NCBI GenBank assembly: GCA_030435675.1
Contig: CM059624.1
Span: 11,308,769 to 11,372,768, forward strand
Reading direction: 5' to 3'
DNA: 64,000 bases
Origin: Steinernema hermaphroditum
Lineage: Eukaryota; Nematoda; Chromadorea; Rhabditida; Steinernematidae
Every line of letters starts with the position of its first letter. Positions within the stretch are counted from its first letter, which is position 1. Made by a program: the position numbers and the translations under genes. This document shows, piece after piece, positions 42,188-54,746 of the stretch. A model generated the notes under the pieces. That model ran no database searches and had not been told where the DNA came from. It saw only the letters and a program-made list of their open reading frames with translations.

Positions 42188-45100
42188 TCAATTCGAGACA
42201 GATAGGGCCTTGTTCATGCAAAGAGTTCTGCATCTGACCCTCCTGCTCCAAAGTACCATAGCATTTTTATGATTGGATCTTGTAGAACTGCACGAGCCTG
42301 ATCGAACGCGCCTATTCCCGTTCGGATTACTGTGGAGTATCTTAGTTTCCTGCAAAACTTTCAATTCGAGACAGCAGGGCCCTTGCTCACACCAAGAGCT
42401 CTGCATCTGACCCTCCTGCTCCAAAGTACCATAGCATTTTTATGATTCCATCTTGTAGAACTGCACGAGCCTGATCGAACGCGCCTACTCTCGTTGGATT
42501 TCCTGTGGACTATCTTAGTTTCCTGCAAAACTTTCAATTCGAGACAGCAGGGCCGTTGCTCACACCAAGAGCTCTGCATCTGACCCTCCTGCTCCAAAGT
42601 ACCATAGCATTTTTATGATTCCATCTTGTAGAACTGCACGAGCCTGATCGAACGCGCCTACTCTCGTTGGATTTCCTGTGGACTATCTTAGTTTCCTGCA
42701 AAACTTTCAATTCGAGACAGCAGGGCCCTTGCTCACACCAAGAGCTCTGCATCTGACCCTCCTGCTCCAAAGTACCATAGCATTTTTATGATTCCATCTT
42801 GTAGAACTGCACGAGCCTGATCGAACGCGCCTACTCTCGTTGGATTTCCTGTGGACTATCTTAGTTTCCTGCAAAACTTTCAATTCGAGACAGCAGGGCC
42901 CTTGCTCACACCAAGAGCTCTGCATCTGACCCTCCTGCTCCAAAGTACCATAGCATTTTTATGATTGGATCTTGTAGAACTGCACGAGCCTGATCGAACG
43001 CGCCTATTCCCGTTCGGATTACTGTGGAGTATCTTAGTTTCCTGCAAAACTTTCAATTCGAGACAGCAGGGCCCTTGCTCACACCAAGAGCTCTGCATCT
43101 GACCCTCCTGCTCCAAAGTACCATAGCATTTTTATGATTCCATCTTGTAGAACTGCACGAGCCTGATCGAACGCGCCTACTCTCGTTGGATTTGCTGTGG
43201 ACTATCTTAGTTTCCTGCAAAACTTTCAATTCGAGACAGATAGGGCCTTGTTCATGCAAAGAGTTCTGCATCTGACCCTCCTGCTCCAAAGTACCATAGC
43301 ATTTTTATGATTGGATCTTGTAGAACTGCACGAGCCTGATCGAACGCGCCTATTCCCGTTCGGATTACTGTGGAGTATCTTAGTTTCCTGCAAAACTTTC
43401 AATTCGAGACAGCAGGGCCCTTGCTCACACCAAGAGCTCTGCATCTGACCCTCCTGCTCCAAAGTACCATAGCATTTTTATGATTCCATCTTGTAGAACT
43501 GCACGAGCCTGATCGAACGCGCCTACTCTCGTTGGATTTCCTGTGGACTATCTTAGTTTCCTGCAAAACTTTCAATTCGAGACAGCAGGGCCGTTGCTCA
43601 CACCAAGAGCTCTGCATCTGACCCTCCTGCTCCAAAGTACCATAGCATTTTTATGATTCCATCTTGTAGAACTGCACGAGCCTGATCGAACGCGCCTACT
43701 CTCGTTGGATTTCCTGTGGACTATCTTAGTTTCCTGCAAAACTTTCAATTCGAGACAGCAGGGCCGTTGCTCACACCAAGAGCTCTGCATCTGACCCTCC
43801 TGCTCCAAAGTACCATAGCATTTTTATGATTCCATCTTGTAGAACTGCACGAGCCTGATCGAACGCGCCTACTCTCGTTGGATTTCCTGTGGACTATCTT
43901 AGTTTCCTGCAAAACTTTCAATTCGAGACAGCAGGGCCCTTGCTCACACCAAGAGCTCTGCATCTGACCCTCCTGCTCCAAAGTACCATAGCATTTTTAT
44001 GATTCCATCTTGTAGAACTGCACGAGCCTGATCGAACGCGCCTACTCTCGTTGGATTTCCTGTGGACTATCTTAGTTTCCTGCAAAACTTTCAATTCGAG
44101 ACAGCAGGGCCCTTGCTCACACCAAGAGCTCTGCATCTGACCCTCCTGCTCCAAAGTACCATAGCATTTTTATGATTCCATCTTGTAGAACTGCACGAGC
44201 CTGATCGAACGCGCCTACTCTCGTTGGATTTCCTGCGGACTATCTTAGTTTCCTGCAAAACTTTCAATTCGAGACAGATAGGGCCTTGTTCATGCAAAGA
44301 GTTCCGCATCTGACCCTCCTGCTCCAAAGTACCATAGCATTTTTATGATTGGATCTTGTAGAACTGCACGAGCCTGATCGAACGCGCCTACTCTCGTTGG
44401 ATTTCCTGTGGACTATCTTAGTTTCCTGCAAAACTTTCAATTCGAGACAGCAGGGCCCTTGCTCACACCAAGAGCTCTGCATCTGACCCTCCTGCTCCAA
44501 AGTACCATAGCATTTTTATGATTCCATCTTGTAGAACTGCACGAGCCTGATCGAACGCGCCTACTCTCGTTGGATTTCCTGTGGACTATCTTAGTTTCCT
44601 GCAAAACTTTCAATTCGAGACAGCAGGGCCCTTGCTCACACCAAGAGCTCTGCATCTGACCCTCCTGCTCCAAAGTACCATAGCATTTTTATGATTCCAT
44701 CTTGTAGAACTGCACGAGCCTGATCGAACGCGCCTACTCTCGTTGGATTTCCTGTGGACTATCTTAGTTTCCTGCAAAACTTTCAATTCGAGACAGCAGG
44801 GCCCTTGCTCACACCAAGAGCTCTGCATCTGACCCTCCTGCTCCAAAGTACCATAGCATTTTTATGATTCCATCTTGTAGAACTGCACGAGCCTGATCGA
44901 ACGCGCCTACTCTCGTTGGATTTCCTGCGGACTATCTTAGTTTCCTGCAAAACTTTCAATTCGAGACAGATAGGGCCTTGTTCATGCAAAGAGTTCTGCA
45001 TCTGACCCTCCTGCTCCAAAGTACCATAGCATTTTTATGATTGGATCTTGTAGAACTGCACGAGCCTGATCGAACGCGCCTACTCTCGTTGGATTTCCTG

Positions 45101-46230
45101 CGGACTATCTTAGTTTCCTGCAAAACTTTCAATTCGAGACAGATAGGGCCTTGTTCATGCAAAGAGTTCCGCATCTGACCCTCCTGCTCCAAAGTACCAT
45201 AGCATTTTTATGATTCCATCTTGTAGAACTGCACGAGCCTGATCGAACGCGCCTACTCTCGTTGGATTTCCTGCGGACTATCTTAGTTTCCTGCAAAACT
45301 TTCAATTCGAGACAGATAGGGCCTTGTTCATGCAAAGAGTTCCGCATCTGACCCTCCTGCTCCAAAGTACCATAGCATTTTTATGATTGGATCTTGTAGA
45401 ACTGCACGAGCCTGATCGAACGCGCCTACTCTCGTTGGATTTCCTGTGGACTATCTTAGTTTCCTGCAAAACTTTCAATTCGAGACAGCAGGGCCCTTGC
45501 TCACACCAAGAGCTCTGCATCTGACCCTCCTGCTCCAAAGTACCATAGCATTTTTATGATTCCATCTTGTAGAACTGCACGAGCCTGATCGAACGCGCCT
45601 ATTCCCGTTCGGATTACTGTGGACTATCTTAGTTTCCTGCAAAACTTTCAATTCGAGACAGCAGGGCCCTTGCTCACACCAAGAGCTCTGCATCGGACCC
45701 TCCTGCTCCAAAGTACCATAGCATTTTTATGATTCCATCTTGTAGAACTGCACGAGCCTGATCGAACGCGCCTACTCTCGTTGGATTTCTTGTGGACTAT
45801 CTTAGTTTCCTGCAAAACTTTCAATTCGAGACAGTTAGGGCCTTGTTCATGCAAAGAGTTCTGCATCTGACCCTCCTGCTCCAAAGTACCATAGCATTTT
45901 TATGATTCCATCTTGTAGAACTGCACGAGCCTGATCGAACGCGCCTATTCCCGTTCGGATTACTGTGGACTATCTTAGTTTCCTGCAAAACTTTCAATTC
46001 GAGACAGCAGGGCCCTTGCTCACACCAAGAGCTCTGCATCGGACCCTCCTGCTCCAAAGTACCATAGCATTTTTATGATTGGATCTTGTAGAACTGCACG
46101 AGCCTGAACGAACGCGCCCACTCTCGTTGGATTTACTGTGGACTATCTTAGTTTCCTGCAAAACTTTCAATTCGAGACAGTTAGGGCCTTGTTCATGCAA
46201 AGAGTTCTGCATCTGACCCTCCTGCTCCAA
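42188..46230. repeat. Higher-order repeat, right copy
   Basis: Second copy of the series at 36,478-41,040. Shared rare variants include GGGCCGTTGCTC, TTGCTGTGG, CATCGGACCCTCC and CCTGAACGAACG, in the same order. Right of it, the two-unit module with CATCGGACCC plus CCTGAACGAACG is repeated again at 346-bp spacing (46,103 and about 46,449), so a dimer was also amplified locally. Confidence 0.8.
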
Positions 46231-48403
46231 AGTACCATAGCATTTTTATGATTCCATCTTGTAGAACTGCACGAGCCTGATCGAACGCGCCTATTCCCGT
46301 TCGGATTACTGTGGACTATCTTAGTTTCCTGCAAAACTTTCAATTCGAGACAGCAGGGCCCTTGCTCACACCAAGAGCTCTGCATCGGACCCTCCTGCTC
46401 CAAAGTACCATAGCATTTTTATGATTGGATCTTGTAGAACTGCACGAGCCTGAACGAACGCGCCCACTCTCGTTGGATTTACTGTGGACTATCTTAGTTT
46501 CCTGCAAAACTTTCAATTCGAGACAGTTAGGGCCTTGTTCATGCAAAGAGTTCTGCATCTGACCCTCCTGCTCCAAAGTACCATAGCATTTTTATGATTG
46601 GATCTTGTAGAACTGCACGAGCCTGATCGAACGCGCCTATTCCCGTTCGGATTACTGTGGACTATCTTAGTTTCCTGCAAAACTTTCAATTCGAGACAGC
46701 AGGGCCCTTGCTCACACCAAGAGCTCTGCATCGGACCCTCCTGCTCCAAAGTACCATAGCATTTTTATGATTGGATCTTGTAGAACTGCACGAGCCTGAA
46801 CGAACGCGCCCACTCTCGTTGGATTTACTGTGGACTATCTTAGTTTCCTGCAAAACTTTCAATTCGAGACAGCAGGGCCCTTGCTCACACCAAGAGTTAT
46901 GCATCTGACCCTCCTGCTCCAAAGTACCATAGCATTTTTATGATTGGATCTTGTAGAACTGCACGAGCCTGATCGAACGCGCCTATTCCCGTTCGGATTA
47001 CTGTGGACTATCTTAGTTTCCTGCAAAACTTTCAATTCGAGACAGTTAGGGCCTTGTTCATGCAAAGAGTTCTGCATCTGACCCTCCTGCTCCAAAGTAC
47101 CATAGCATTTTTATGATTGGATCTTGTAGAACTGCACGAGCCTGATCGAACGCGCCTATTCCCGTTCGGATTACTGTGGACTATCTTAGTTTCCTGCAAA
47201 ACTTTCAATTCGAGACAGCAGGGCCCTTGCTCACACCAAGAGTTATGCATCTGACCCTCCTGCTCCAAAGTACCATAGCATTTTTATGATTGGATCTTGT
47301 AGAACTGCACGAGCCTGAACGAACGCGCCCACTCTCGTTGGATTTACTGTGGACTATCTTAGTTTCCTGCAAAACTTTCAATTCGAGACAGCAGGGCCCT
47401 TGCTCACACCAAGAGTTATGCATCTGACCCTCCTGCTCCAAAGTACCATAGCATTTTTATGATTGGATCTTGTAGAACTGCACGAGCCTGATCGAACGCG
47501 CCTATTCCCGTTCGGATTACTGTGGACTATCTTAGTTTCCTGCAAAACTTTCAATTCGAGACAGTTAGGGCCTTGTTCATGCAAAGAGTTCTGCATCTGA
47601 CCCTCCTGCTCCAAAGTACCATAGCATTTTTATGATTGGATCTTGTAGAACTGCACGAGCCTGATCGAACGCGCCTATTCCCGTTCGGATTACTGTGGAC
47701 TATCTTAGTTTCCTGCAAAACTTTCAATTCGAGACAGCAGGGCCCTTGCTCACACCAAGAGTTATGCATCTGACCCTCCTGCTCCAAAGTACCATAGCAT
47801 TTTTATGATTGGATCTTGTAGAACTGCACGAGCCTGATCGAACGCGCCTATTCCCGTTCGGATTACTGTGGACTATCTTAGTTTCCTGCAAAACTTTCAA
47901 TTCGAGACAGCAGGGCCCTTGCTCACACCAAGAGCTCTGCATCTGACCCTCCTGCTCCAAAGTACCATAGCATTTTTATGATCGGATCTTGTAGAACTGC
48001 ACGAGCCTGATCGAACGCGCCTATTCCCGTTGGGATTACTGTGGACTATCTTAGTTTCCTGCAAAACTTTCAATTCGAGACAGCAGGGCCCTTGCTCACA
48101 CCAAGAGCTCTGCATCTGACCCTCCTGCTCCAAAGTACCATAGCATTTTTATGATTGGATCTTGTAGAACTGCACGAGCCTGATCGAACGCGCCTATTCC
48201 CGTTCGGATTACTGTGGACTATCTTAGTTTCCTGCAAAACTTTCAATTCGAGACAGCAGGGCCCTTGCTCACACCAAGAGCTCTGCATCGGACCCTCCTG
48301 CTCCAAAGTACCATAGCATTTTTATGATTCCATCTTGTAGAACTGCACGAGCCTGAACGAACGCGCCCACTCTCGTTGGATTTACTGTGGACTATCTTAG
48401 TTT

Positions 48404-51400
48404 GATCGCCCGTTTATTCTTAGCTCGGAATAGGGACTCACGCGTTTGAACCTGAATATGTAATTCTTCTCATGACTAATTCATTGTTTAAAATTGACGA
48501 TGACGAGCGAATGCCAAAGTACTCACAGAAGTGCGATGGATTTGTGTTGCACCACTCTTTGTGCCTTCGGGGAATCGGGTCGAATTTCTTTTTGAAGCTG
48601 CCCCACTGTCAAGAACTTTAAGGGATCGCAGTATGTGCGTTCACCGTTAGTCTTCATCATACGTTATGATGTGTTGTCGCAGCTGTTCGCACTTCGCAGC
48701 TGACCAGATGTGTGATATGTCATAAGCTTCTCACACGATTATGATGATCAGCCTTAAGCAAAGCCAATACAATATCCCATTTGTCGTTCGATATATTTGT
48801 TTCGTTTCGTCAGTTAAGTCGACACATTGCTTGGCAAGCTGTTCTTTTTGTGTGTCTCTGCAGATAGGGATGAAAAGTCTAGCCAGGTTCCCCGAATTTG
48901 TTAAGTGAGCGGTCGTCCTTGGCTTATCGTGCTGCTCGCGACGATCATCTCGGATCGCAGAAGGCCAGGTACACCAGGGAGCCGGAGTTCCAACGTCTTT
49001 CTAAGAAGACCCCATCTATTGCTCCCTACGCTGTGCCGAAACTAGGAGAAGACCGTTGACTGTGGGGTGATATTCTTTTTGTGTTTATATGTCAAAATCG
49101 TAACATCTGGCATAGTACACCAGAATTCGACATTCTTCTGTTGCAGCAGATGCAAAATGACGGAATTTGTGATTCTCCCGCGTTTTTACTGCTACTTAGC
49201 TTTTTCGTTTAACGTGGATTTCCTATGTGTTCTTTCTTATACTTTTTTGTGAATCAATGTTATGATGTATGGCTTAAGTAACTAAGTAAGTGGTTCTTAG
49301 CTTTAACGCGTGTTTTTAGTCTATTTTTTTGGACACAAAACACCCATAGTTCGTGAGGACTTTGTCAGATAGAATTTATGTCAGAATACGTGCTGTTTGT
49401 TTATATGAGTGAGGAGTGTCATGATACTCGCATATTCGTGTTTACACAGCGTTTTAGTTTTCCATCACACCAATGTTCATAGTACGCACTGCAACTTTAT
49501 CCCCTAGCATACTATCTGGCAAGGCACTCGCCTCTAGCGATTCTACTTAACTCCGTGTGAATTTCGAGATTGGAGACCATTGGCGGAAAGTGCCGCCTTC
49601 CGCATCGTCTGCCCTTGCCTGGGCATCTCCAGCGGAAGTCGCCCCAATTTCGACTCTTCGAATGCAGTTGGCTTCCACGAGTGCGTGAGGAATTCATTTC
49701 GCGCGTCCGTCCGATCTCATCTGCGCGATAATCTCATTTACTTTCATTCATAAGCGCTTCGACCGCTTTTTGTGCCACAATGTAGGATGTACGTCAGCGT
49801 CCGTTGGCAGTGGTATTCGGGTAATTATCGACTGCTTTCCGGGGTGAACATGGGGGTTCGTGGGTACGTGAGGACGCTGGACGACGGGTTTCATGGTGCG
49901 TGAAAACGAGCCCTTTTAGACAACGATGAACTGACGTGCATTATTCATCGACGCTGTATTCTTTGAGCTGTGGCCACGGGGCGTAAAGTCTCGATACTGA
50001 AAAGGTGTCACGATTGCGTGCTTAATATTTAAAGTTTGGGAGAGCCATATTCATTTTTTGCATATGGCCACTAGCAGCATCAAACCTAGATATTTTAAGC
50101 GGGCCCTGTAGTCTTGGTAGCTGTCTATATGGTTTTGTTCGGTTTTTGCAGATGCACTTCGGGAATCGATCAGAGTGATCGACATTTCGGCATCACTTGT
50201 CAAGCAATCCAGTATTCATTCTTTAATCACACGTCCGTTTTGGATTTCTGATGGTTGCGAAGTAACTTTAAGAACTACAGAAGTTTTCACTTTTTGAAAT
50301 CTTAACGATCTGGGGATGATGTTAAGCGATCTGGTGGAGATTAGTTGGAAGTTGAGAGAGGGTGATATCACTGTTATCTGTTTACAGAGCTAGGGACACG
50401 ATCAGACCGTTAAATCCGGATTGAAAACATTAGCTTAAAAACATCTGATTAAAAACATTTGTCTTTTGAATTCTCTTGATTCTTGAAATAAAGTCAAAGT
50501 CAAGTCAAGTTGCCTGGTCGCAAAAGCTAGCGAGAAAGCCTAAGCGGCTGGTGATTTTCTGTTATACCATAGGAGCGCTTATCACACTTTTATGACGCTG
50601 AAACGTTACTATGTTGACGTCAAAATTCCACGGATATTGCATGAATTTTTACTCAGCCATTGTACTTAAACCGGCTCCCGTTCAGTGGTCTATAAGAGTG
50701 CAACCGATGGAGCCACACCACAATTTCACCCAACCACGAAAATTGTTTGCAACATAACGTCTTCCATGCCATTTATCCCATATCATAATAGCTCTATTGT
50801 GAATTTTTCGCATACAATGCCTCAACTTCTACAGCGTGCATTACGTATTGCCTCAAATACTTGGATACACCCGGTCTTGTAAGTTATAGTAATAAACCTA
50901 CCTTGACGCGATCATGGTAGTTGCGACTCATCCTGAAAGTTGGGAGACCAAACATTGATATTTTTGCAAAATAGTCGCCGTCGCCTACCCAATTGTAAAT
51001 GCAATTAGGGCAGCAGCTGCTCCGGCTGGCTAATTACGCGCAACAACTGCTGTTTTTTAGTCTGTGAGTGGCACTTGTTTTTTATAGTTATAGTGGGGGA
51101 GGGGGGATACACTAAAAAGACTCCCGTGTTATTCCGGACCCTTTCTCAGATTCATCCGGTAACTTAGGATACCTAAAGCTGCTCCCTGTGCACAAGAATG
51201 ACATCAAACAAGAAATTCTTCGCTTTTCAAAAGGTTCTGCTTCGATTATCCGTTGTTCAGTTTCGTTGTACTTGTTGCCGTCTGCACGCAACACACCGGG
51301 GTCGTCCTCTGAACGCCCCAATTAATGTCATTAGCGACAGCCGCCGGCAACTTCACATCTGCTCACCGCTGCCCGCTCTTCCATCATTCATGAAAAACAC

Positions 51401-51648
51401 AGGGGACCAATTGGCGTCGTTCGTTTCAATTCAAATGTAATGAGGAAGTCCGCGTTTCTTCGGAAATTGAGTGCGATCCTCTTGTAAATGCACACTTCTG
51501 TTTACGTCTCGTTTACTCCCTTAACGCTCTCTTATGTCTGCATCCGCTAATGCTTGCCTTGTTTTTTATTGTATTTCGATTCTCAACTAATTCGCAGCGT
51601 GATGACCAACGCGTTTACGTCTGGTCCACACTTCTGTGGTGCAGGCTC
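48404..51648. other. Unique intergenic DNA next to the satellite
   Basis: Unique sequence with no recognisable gene. Open frames are short (65 codons or fewer up to about 51.1 kb, and about 80 at 51,198-51,440), lack splice or family support, and are AT-biased. An exception in composition is a GC-richer island at about 49,510-49,740 containing GGCGG/CCGCC inverted bases and open frames on both strands. I cannot identify it. No satellite unit is visible after 48,403. Confidence 0.6.
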
Positions 51649-51680
51649 TTAGGCTTTAGGTCTTTTAGGCGGTTTTAGGG
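51649..51680 (+). repeat. Degenerate telomere-type repeat (TTAGGC-like)
   Basis: Four TTAGGN hexamers lie within 32 bp: TTAGGC at 51649, TTAGGT at 51656, TTAGGC at 51665 and TTAGGG at 51675. TTAGGC is the telomeric repeat of most nematodes. The spacing is irregular, so this would be a decayed interstitial telomeric patch at best and could be chance in a T-rich stretch. Confidence 0.4.
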
Positions 51681-54637
51681 TTTAAAGACTGTGTTATAAT
51701 AGTTTGCTATTGTATGCATTTATAAAATCATTTAAATGAAAACTTTGTCCCCTTTTTAGTTCGAAATTGGCCGACTACGCCTTTCCGAGTTCTAGCTTCT
51801 ACTCGGTGATCTCATATACTATAGACTTAATTTGCCCCTGACATCATTGTGTACCAAACACCTTCTTCATGTAATCCTCTTTATCCTCCTTCTCGCCCCC
51901 GAAAGTATCTTCAGAGGCACATGCCGTCTAGAGCGAAAATAAAAATGATCATTAGAAGATGTCGCGTTTTCATTATAAAAACCACCGACTTTTGACCAAA
52001 TATTTTTCCCTGAAAAATGCGTAACGGAGAGTCGTGTTTACATTCATTCTTCGAATGAAACGAATGCGTTTTTGATTGCTCTCTGGATGTCGACTTCTAG
52101 AAATACAAATAATTGCAAAGCAGCAATAAAAATGGAAAACAATAAGGTATATGCTGACCTTCAAAAGGTTTTGTATTGTATTGTAAGTTCTCCATTTGAG
52201 ATTACTGAGATTTAAACAACGTTGCATATATAGTTAACATTATTCTATGGAGGACCCATTCTTATAAACGTGAAAGCTTTTTGTGACCCAATTTATCTAG
52301 AAAACCAAGTAGTGTCTGCCCAGAAACACACCTCTATTGCAATGTTGAATATCGAAAGCCATGCTGTTTAAATTTCATTTGATAGTCATCGACGGTCGAT
52401 TGCTCTGCAACTCCGAGCCAATTCATTGAACAGAAGGACTTTGATGACTGTGTAGATAAACGAAAACAACCAAAAGCGACATTTCCACATTAAGTTGACA
52501 AATATGTTTATTTTCGCCATTTTCAGTTGCACGTGTTTTCTAAACATAGCTTTCGATTTGTCTTTTGCAGAGAGAGCGTCTTTTAAATTCACATGTTTGT
52601 TTTTTTGAAAAACACCACTTGATTTCTGTTTTCTAAACCCGCTGCTGCGACAGGGCGATTGCCTTGCCTTGCTGACGACGAAACCCGCCGCCAACCAACT
52701 CTCCCAAATCCGTATCGATGTGTGTGGCTCATCCCTTAATTAATCAAATTTGCAGTGAGCCGACGCGAAAAAACAACTTTGGCTTTGTGTGGATTTACGA
52801 AGAGAAATCATTATTTAACAATTCTTTAGTGCTCATCTGACTAATGTCCCCTATTTTCGCCTTTCGTGTACTTTTGGGTCGTTTTCCACTTTGTTGTTCT
52901 GAGCGTGACTGAGATTAAGATTGAGGTCACTCGTTATTTGTGATTGGGTATGGAAGACGTGAATTTTTGTCTAACACGTAGTTCGAGACGTTTCAACGAC
53001 GACGTTTTTTGATAAGATGTCAACTTTTGGAACAGGATGGTGTTCTACAAGGGAGCCTTCAGGCGAAATGAATGCTGAAACCATCGCTAGAAGAGTGTGC
53101 TTAAATCCCAAAATATCGTATATGTACACCGTATCATGTGCGTTGTTTACGTTAGTGAACTGGGGAGCGTTTTTGCTGCCGTATTTTACATCCGAGTTTG
53201 AGTCTCTTCCCATCCCTTCACATCCACTCTCTTTTCGTTTTATTTATTTCACATCCTGAATTGATTATCAAAAGCATTTATCGAAAGACTAGTTAAAACT
53301 CAAAAATCCTCGTACTTGACAATACTCATAAATTTGGCGTACGTTTCGAAGGACGTTTATATTTGTCAGGCCTCCTTATCTGCAAATCCATCGATTTTGG
53401 AGTTAACGTCCGCTCAGGTACACCTATTTGTATGCTCGATCTGAAGCGGACTCTTCGAAAGGTACCCTTGTCAGCTGTGGACTGAGTACTGCCCACATGA
53501 AATATCACATTTATTTTCATGACGCAGAGACTATGATGACCACCGCAGATAAAAATAGGGATGTCTAGACGTCCTCAATTATACCACATAGAAGTCAGAA
53601 GTCACAGTTTTGCAGCTCTATCAGAGAGATGTCCTCTGCAGCTGCGGGGGACATAATCTCTGTCGGACTTTTTTACGGATTAATTAAAATCAGGAAGTCT
53701 ACAAATTTTTTGGAACAGCATCTCTGAAACTGACAGGATGAACGTAAAGTGGGAATGTTCTTTTATCTCACATTTTCATCGATGAAAAACCGATCGACCC
53801 GATTGTCATTTTTGAATACTGCTGTTCTGTTCTCTTCTGGCCTTACATTTCTAGAAGTTTTTCTTCAAAAGCTTAAGAAAAGTTATTTTGGACAGACGAA
53901 GCGGACTTTTGGCTCCGTGAGCCGTGATAAACCGTGATTCAGAGCTCTTGAAAATCAGCTTCCAGAACATGACGTGCATTTTAATGAAATCAGGGGTCTC
54001 CTCCGCCTTTGTAGGTGTAATCATGCCCTTCAAAACAAAGGGGTTATTTAGCACCTCCTCATTAGGGTCTTTTCGCGTTTGTTTACTCAACTAATTGCTC
54101 ATTGCGATTCTCTAAATCTCTGAACCTAACTATTATGTTCTTTGCACCTTCTGAATGATGTGAATGTCTTCATACAACGTCCGGATATCTCGAATGATGT
54201 CGCCGGAATGTGAGTCATCATTTTGACATTTGATGTCAAACATTTTGACTAAAAAATGAGGCTCTTCACAAAAGCTTTTGTAGAAGGAAGCAATGTTTCT
54301 TGTTTGTAATCCATTTTCACAAAAGATGTGCGGTTTGTGTGATTAATATGAAAATCTCACAGGCGTTCAGCTGGTCAATGAAGCGCTGTGCCCACCGCAG
54401 CCACTCTTAACATTCTCAGAGAAATATCGCTTCTTAATGTCGAACTAACGGATGTTTTTTTTACAAAGGTTTTGACGAGCTTCCTTTTGTACGATATGGC
54501 AAAGATCAATCTTTCTTAGTGGACTACTTTTACGACTATATCTCATGAAGCATAGGCCTTGACACCAATTTGAGGATGTGTCGTGCCACCAAATTCATTC
54601 TTTCTGTGAAGCTCACGTCAACCCAAAGTTCCGGAAA
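51681..54637. other. Intergenic DNA, no supported gene
   Basis: No gene was identified. The longest open frame is 102 codons (52,386-52,694, minus), with AT-rich composition and no recognised domain. A stretch at 53,883-53,924 reads LFWTDEADFW in one plus-strand frame, reminiscent of the first catalytic Asp region of Tc1/mariner-type transposases. Stops flank it, so it would be only a relic. Confidence 0.55.
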
Positions 54638-54746
54638 GATCTGGAGAAGGAGAATCCCACGTGAAGCCATTCACAACCGACTGGTCAACATCAACTTCAT
54701 TCTTAGCGCGGTGGCGAATGGCTTCTCGTGGGATCCTTCTCCGGAT
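54638..54746. repeat. Imperfect inverted repeat, about 33-bp arms, 43-bp loop
   Basis: The arm at 54,638-54,672 starts GATCTGGAGAAGG. It is matched by the reverse complement of the arm at 54,716-54,746 (ending TTCTCCGGATC), with a few mismatches and a small gap. Transcribed, this would form a long hairpin. It lies in a GC-richer patch with a 139-codon open frame (54,570-54,989) that I do not accept as a gene because the palindrome itself explains part of it. It could be a small foldback element or a degraded mobile element. Confidence 0.7.

Larger units (their letters stand above)
20755..48403 (-). repeat. Satellite array, subfamily C, with higher-order structure
   Basis: About 160 units, nearly all 173 bp. 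Several unit types are mixed: CACACCAAGAGCTCTG with GATTCCATC; TTCATGCAAAGAG with GATTGGATC; TTCCCGTTCGGATTACTG, often followed by GTGGAGTATC. These types recur in a fixed order, giving higher-order repeats. Near 23.4-23.9 kb several units carry small deletions. The array stops abruptly within a unit at 48,403 after TATCTTAGTTT. No coding function is supported. Confidence 0.95.

Noticed and set aside
83..48306. Roughly 270 open frames of 67-433 codons across the satellite, on both strands
   Set aside because: They repeat with the 173/174-bp unit, occur in several frames, shift frame at nearly every unit, and have no domain, start context or splice support.
1489..48403. CRISPR array
   Set aside because: The units are contiguous 173-bp copies with no short direct repeats separated by unique spacers, and the genome is eukaryotic.
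52386..52694. 102-codon minus-strand open frame
   Set aside because: No start context, no recognised motif, AT-driven composition; a length expected by chance in several kilobases of non-coding DNA.
53017..53259. 80-codon plus-strand frame and an overlapping 80-codon minus-strand frame
   Set aside because: Both strands are open over the same bases and neither shows a domain or a splice pattern.
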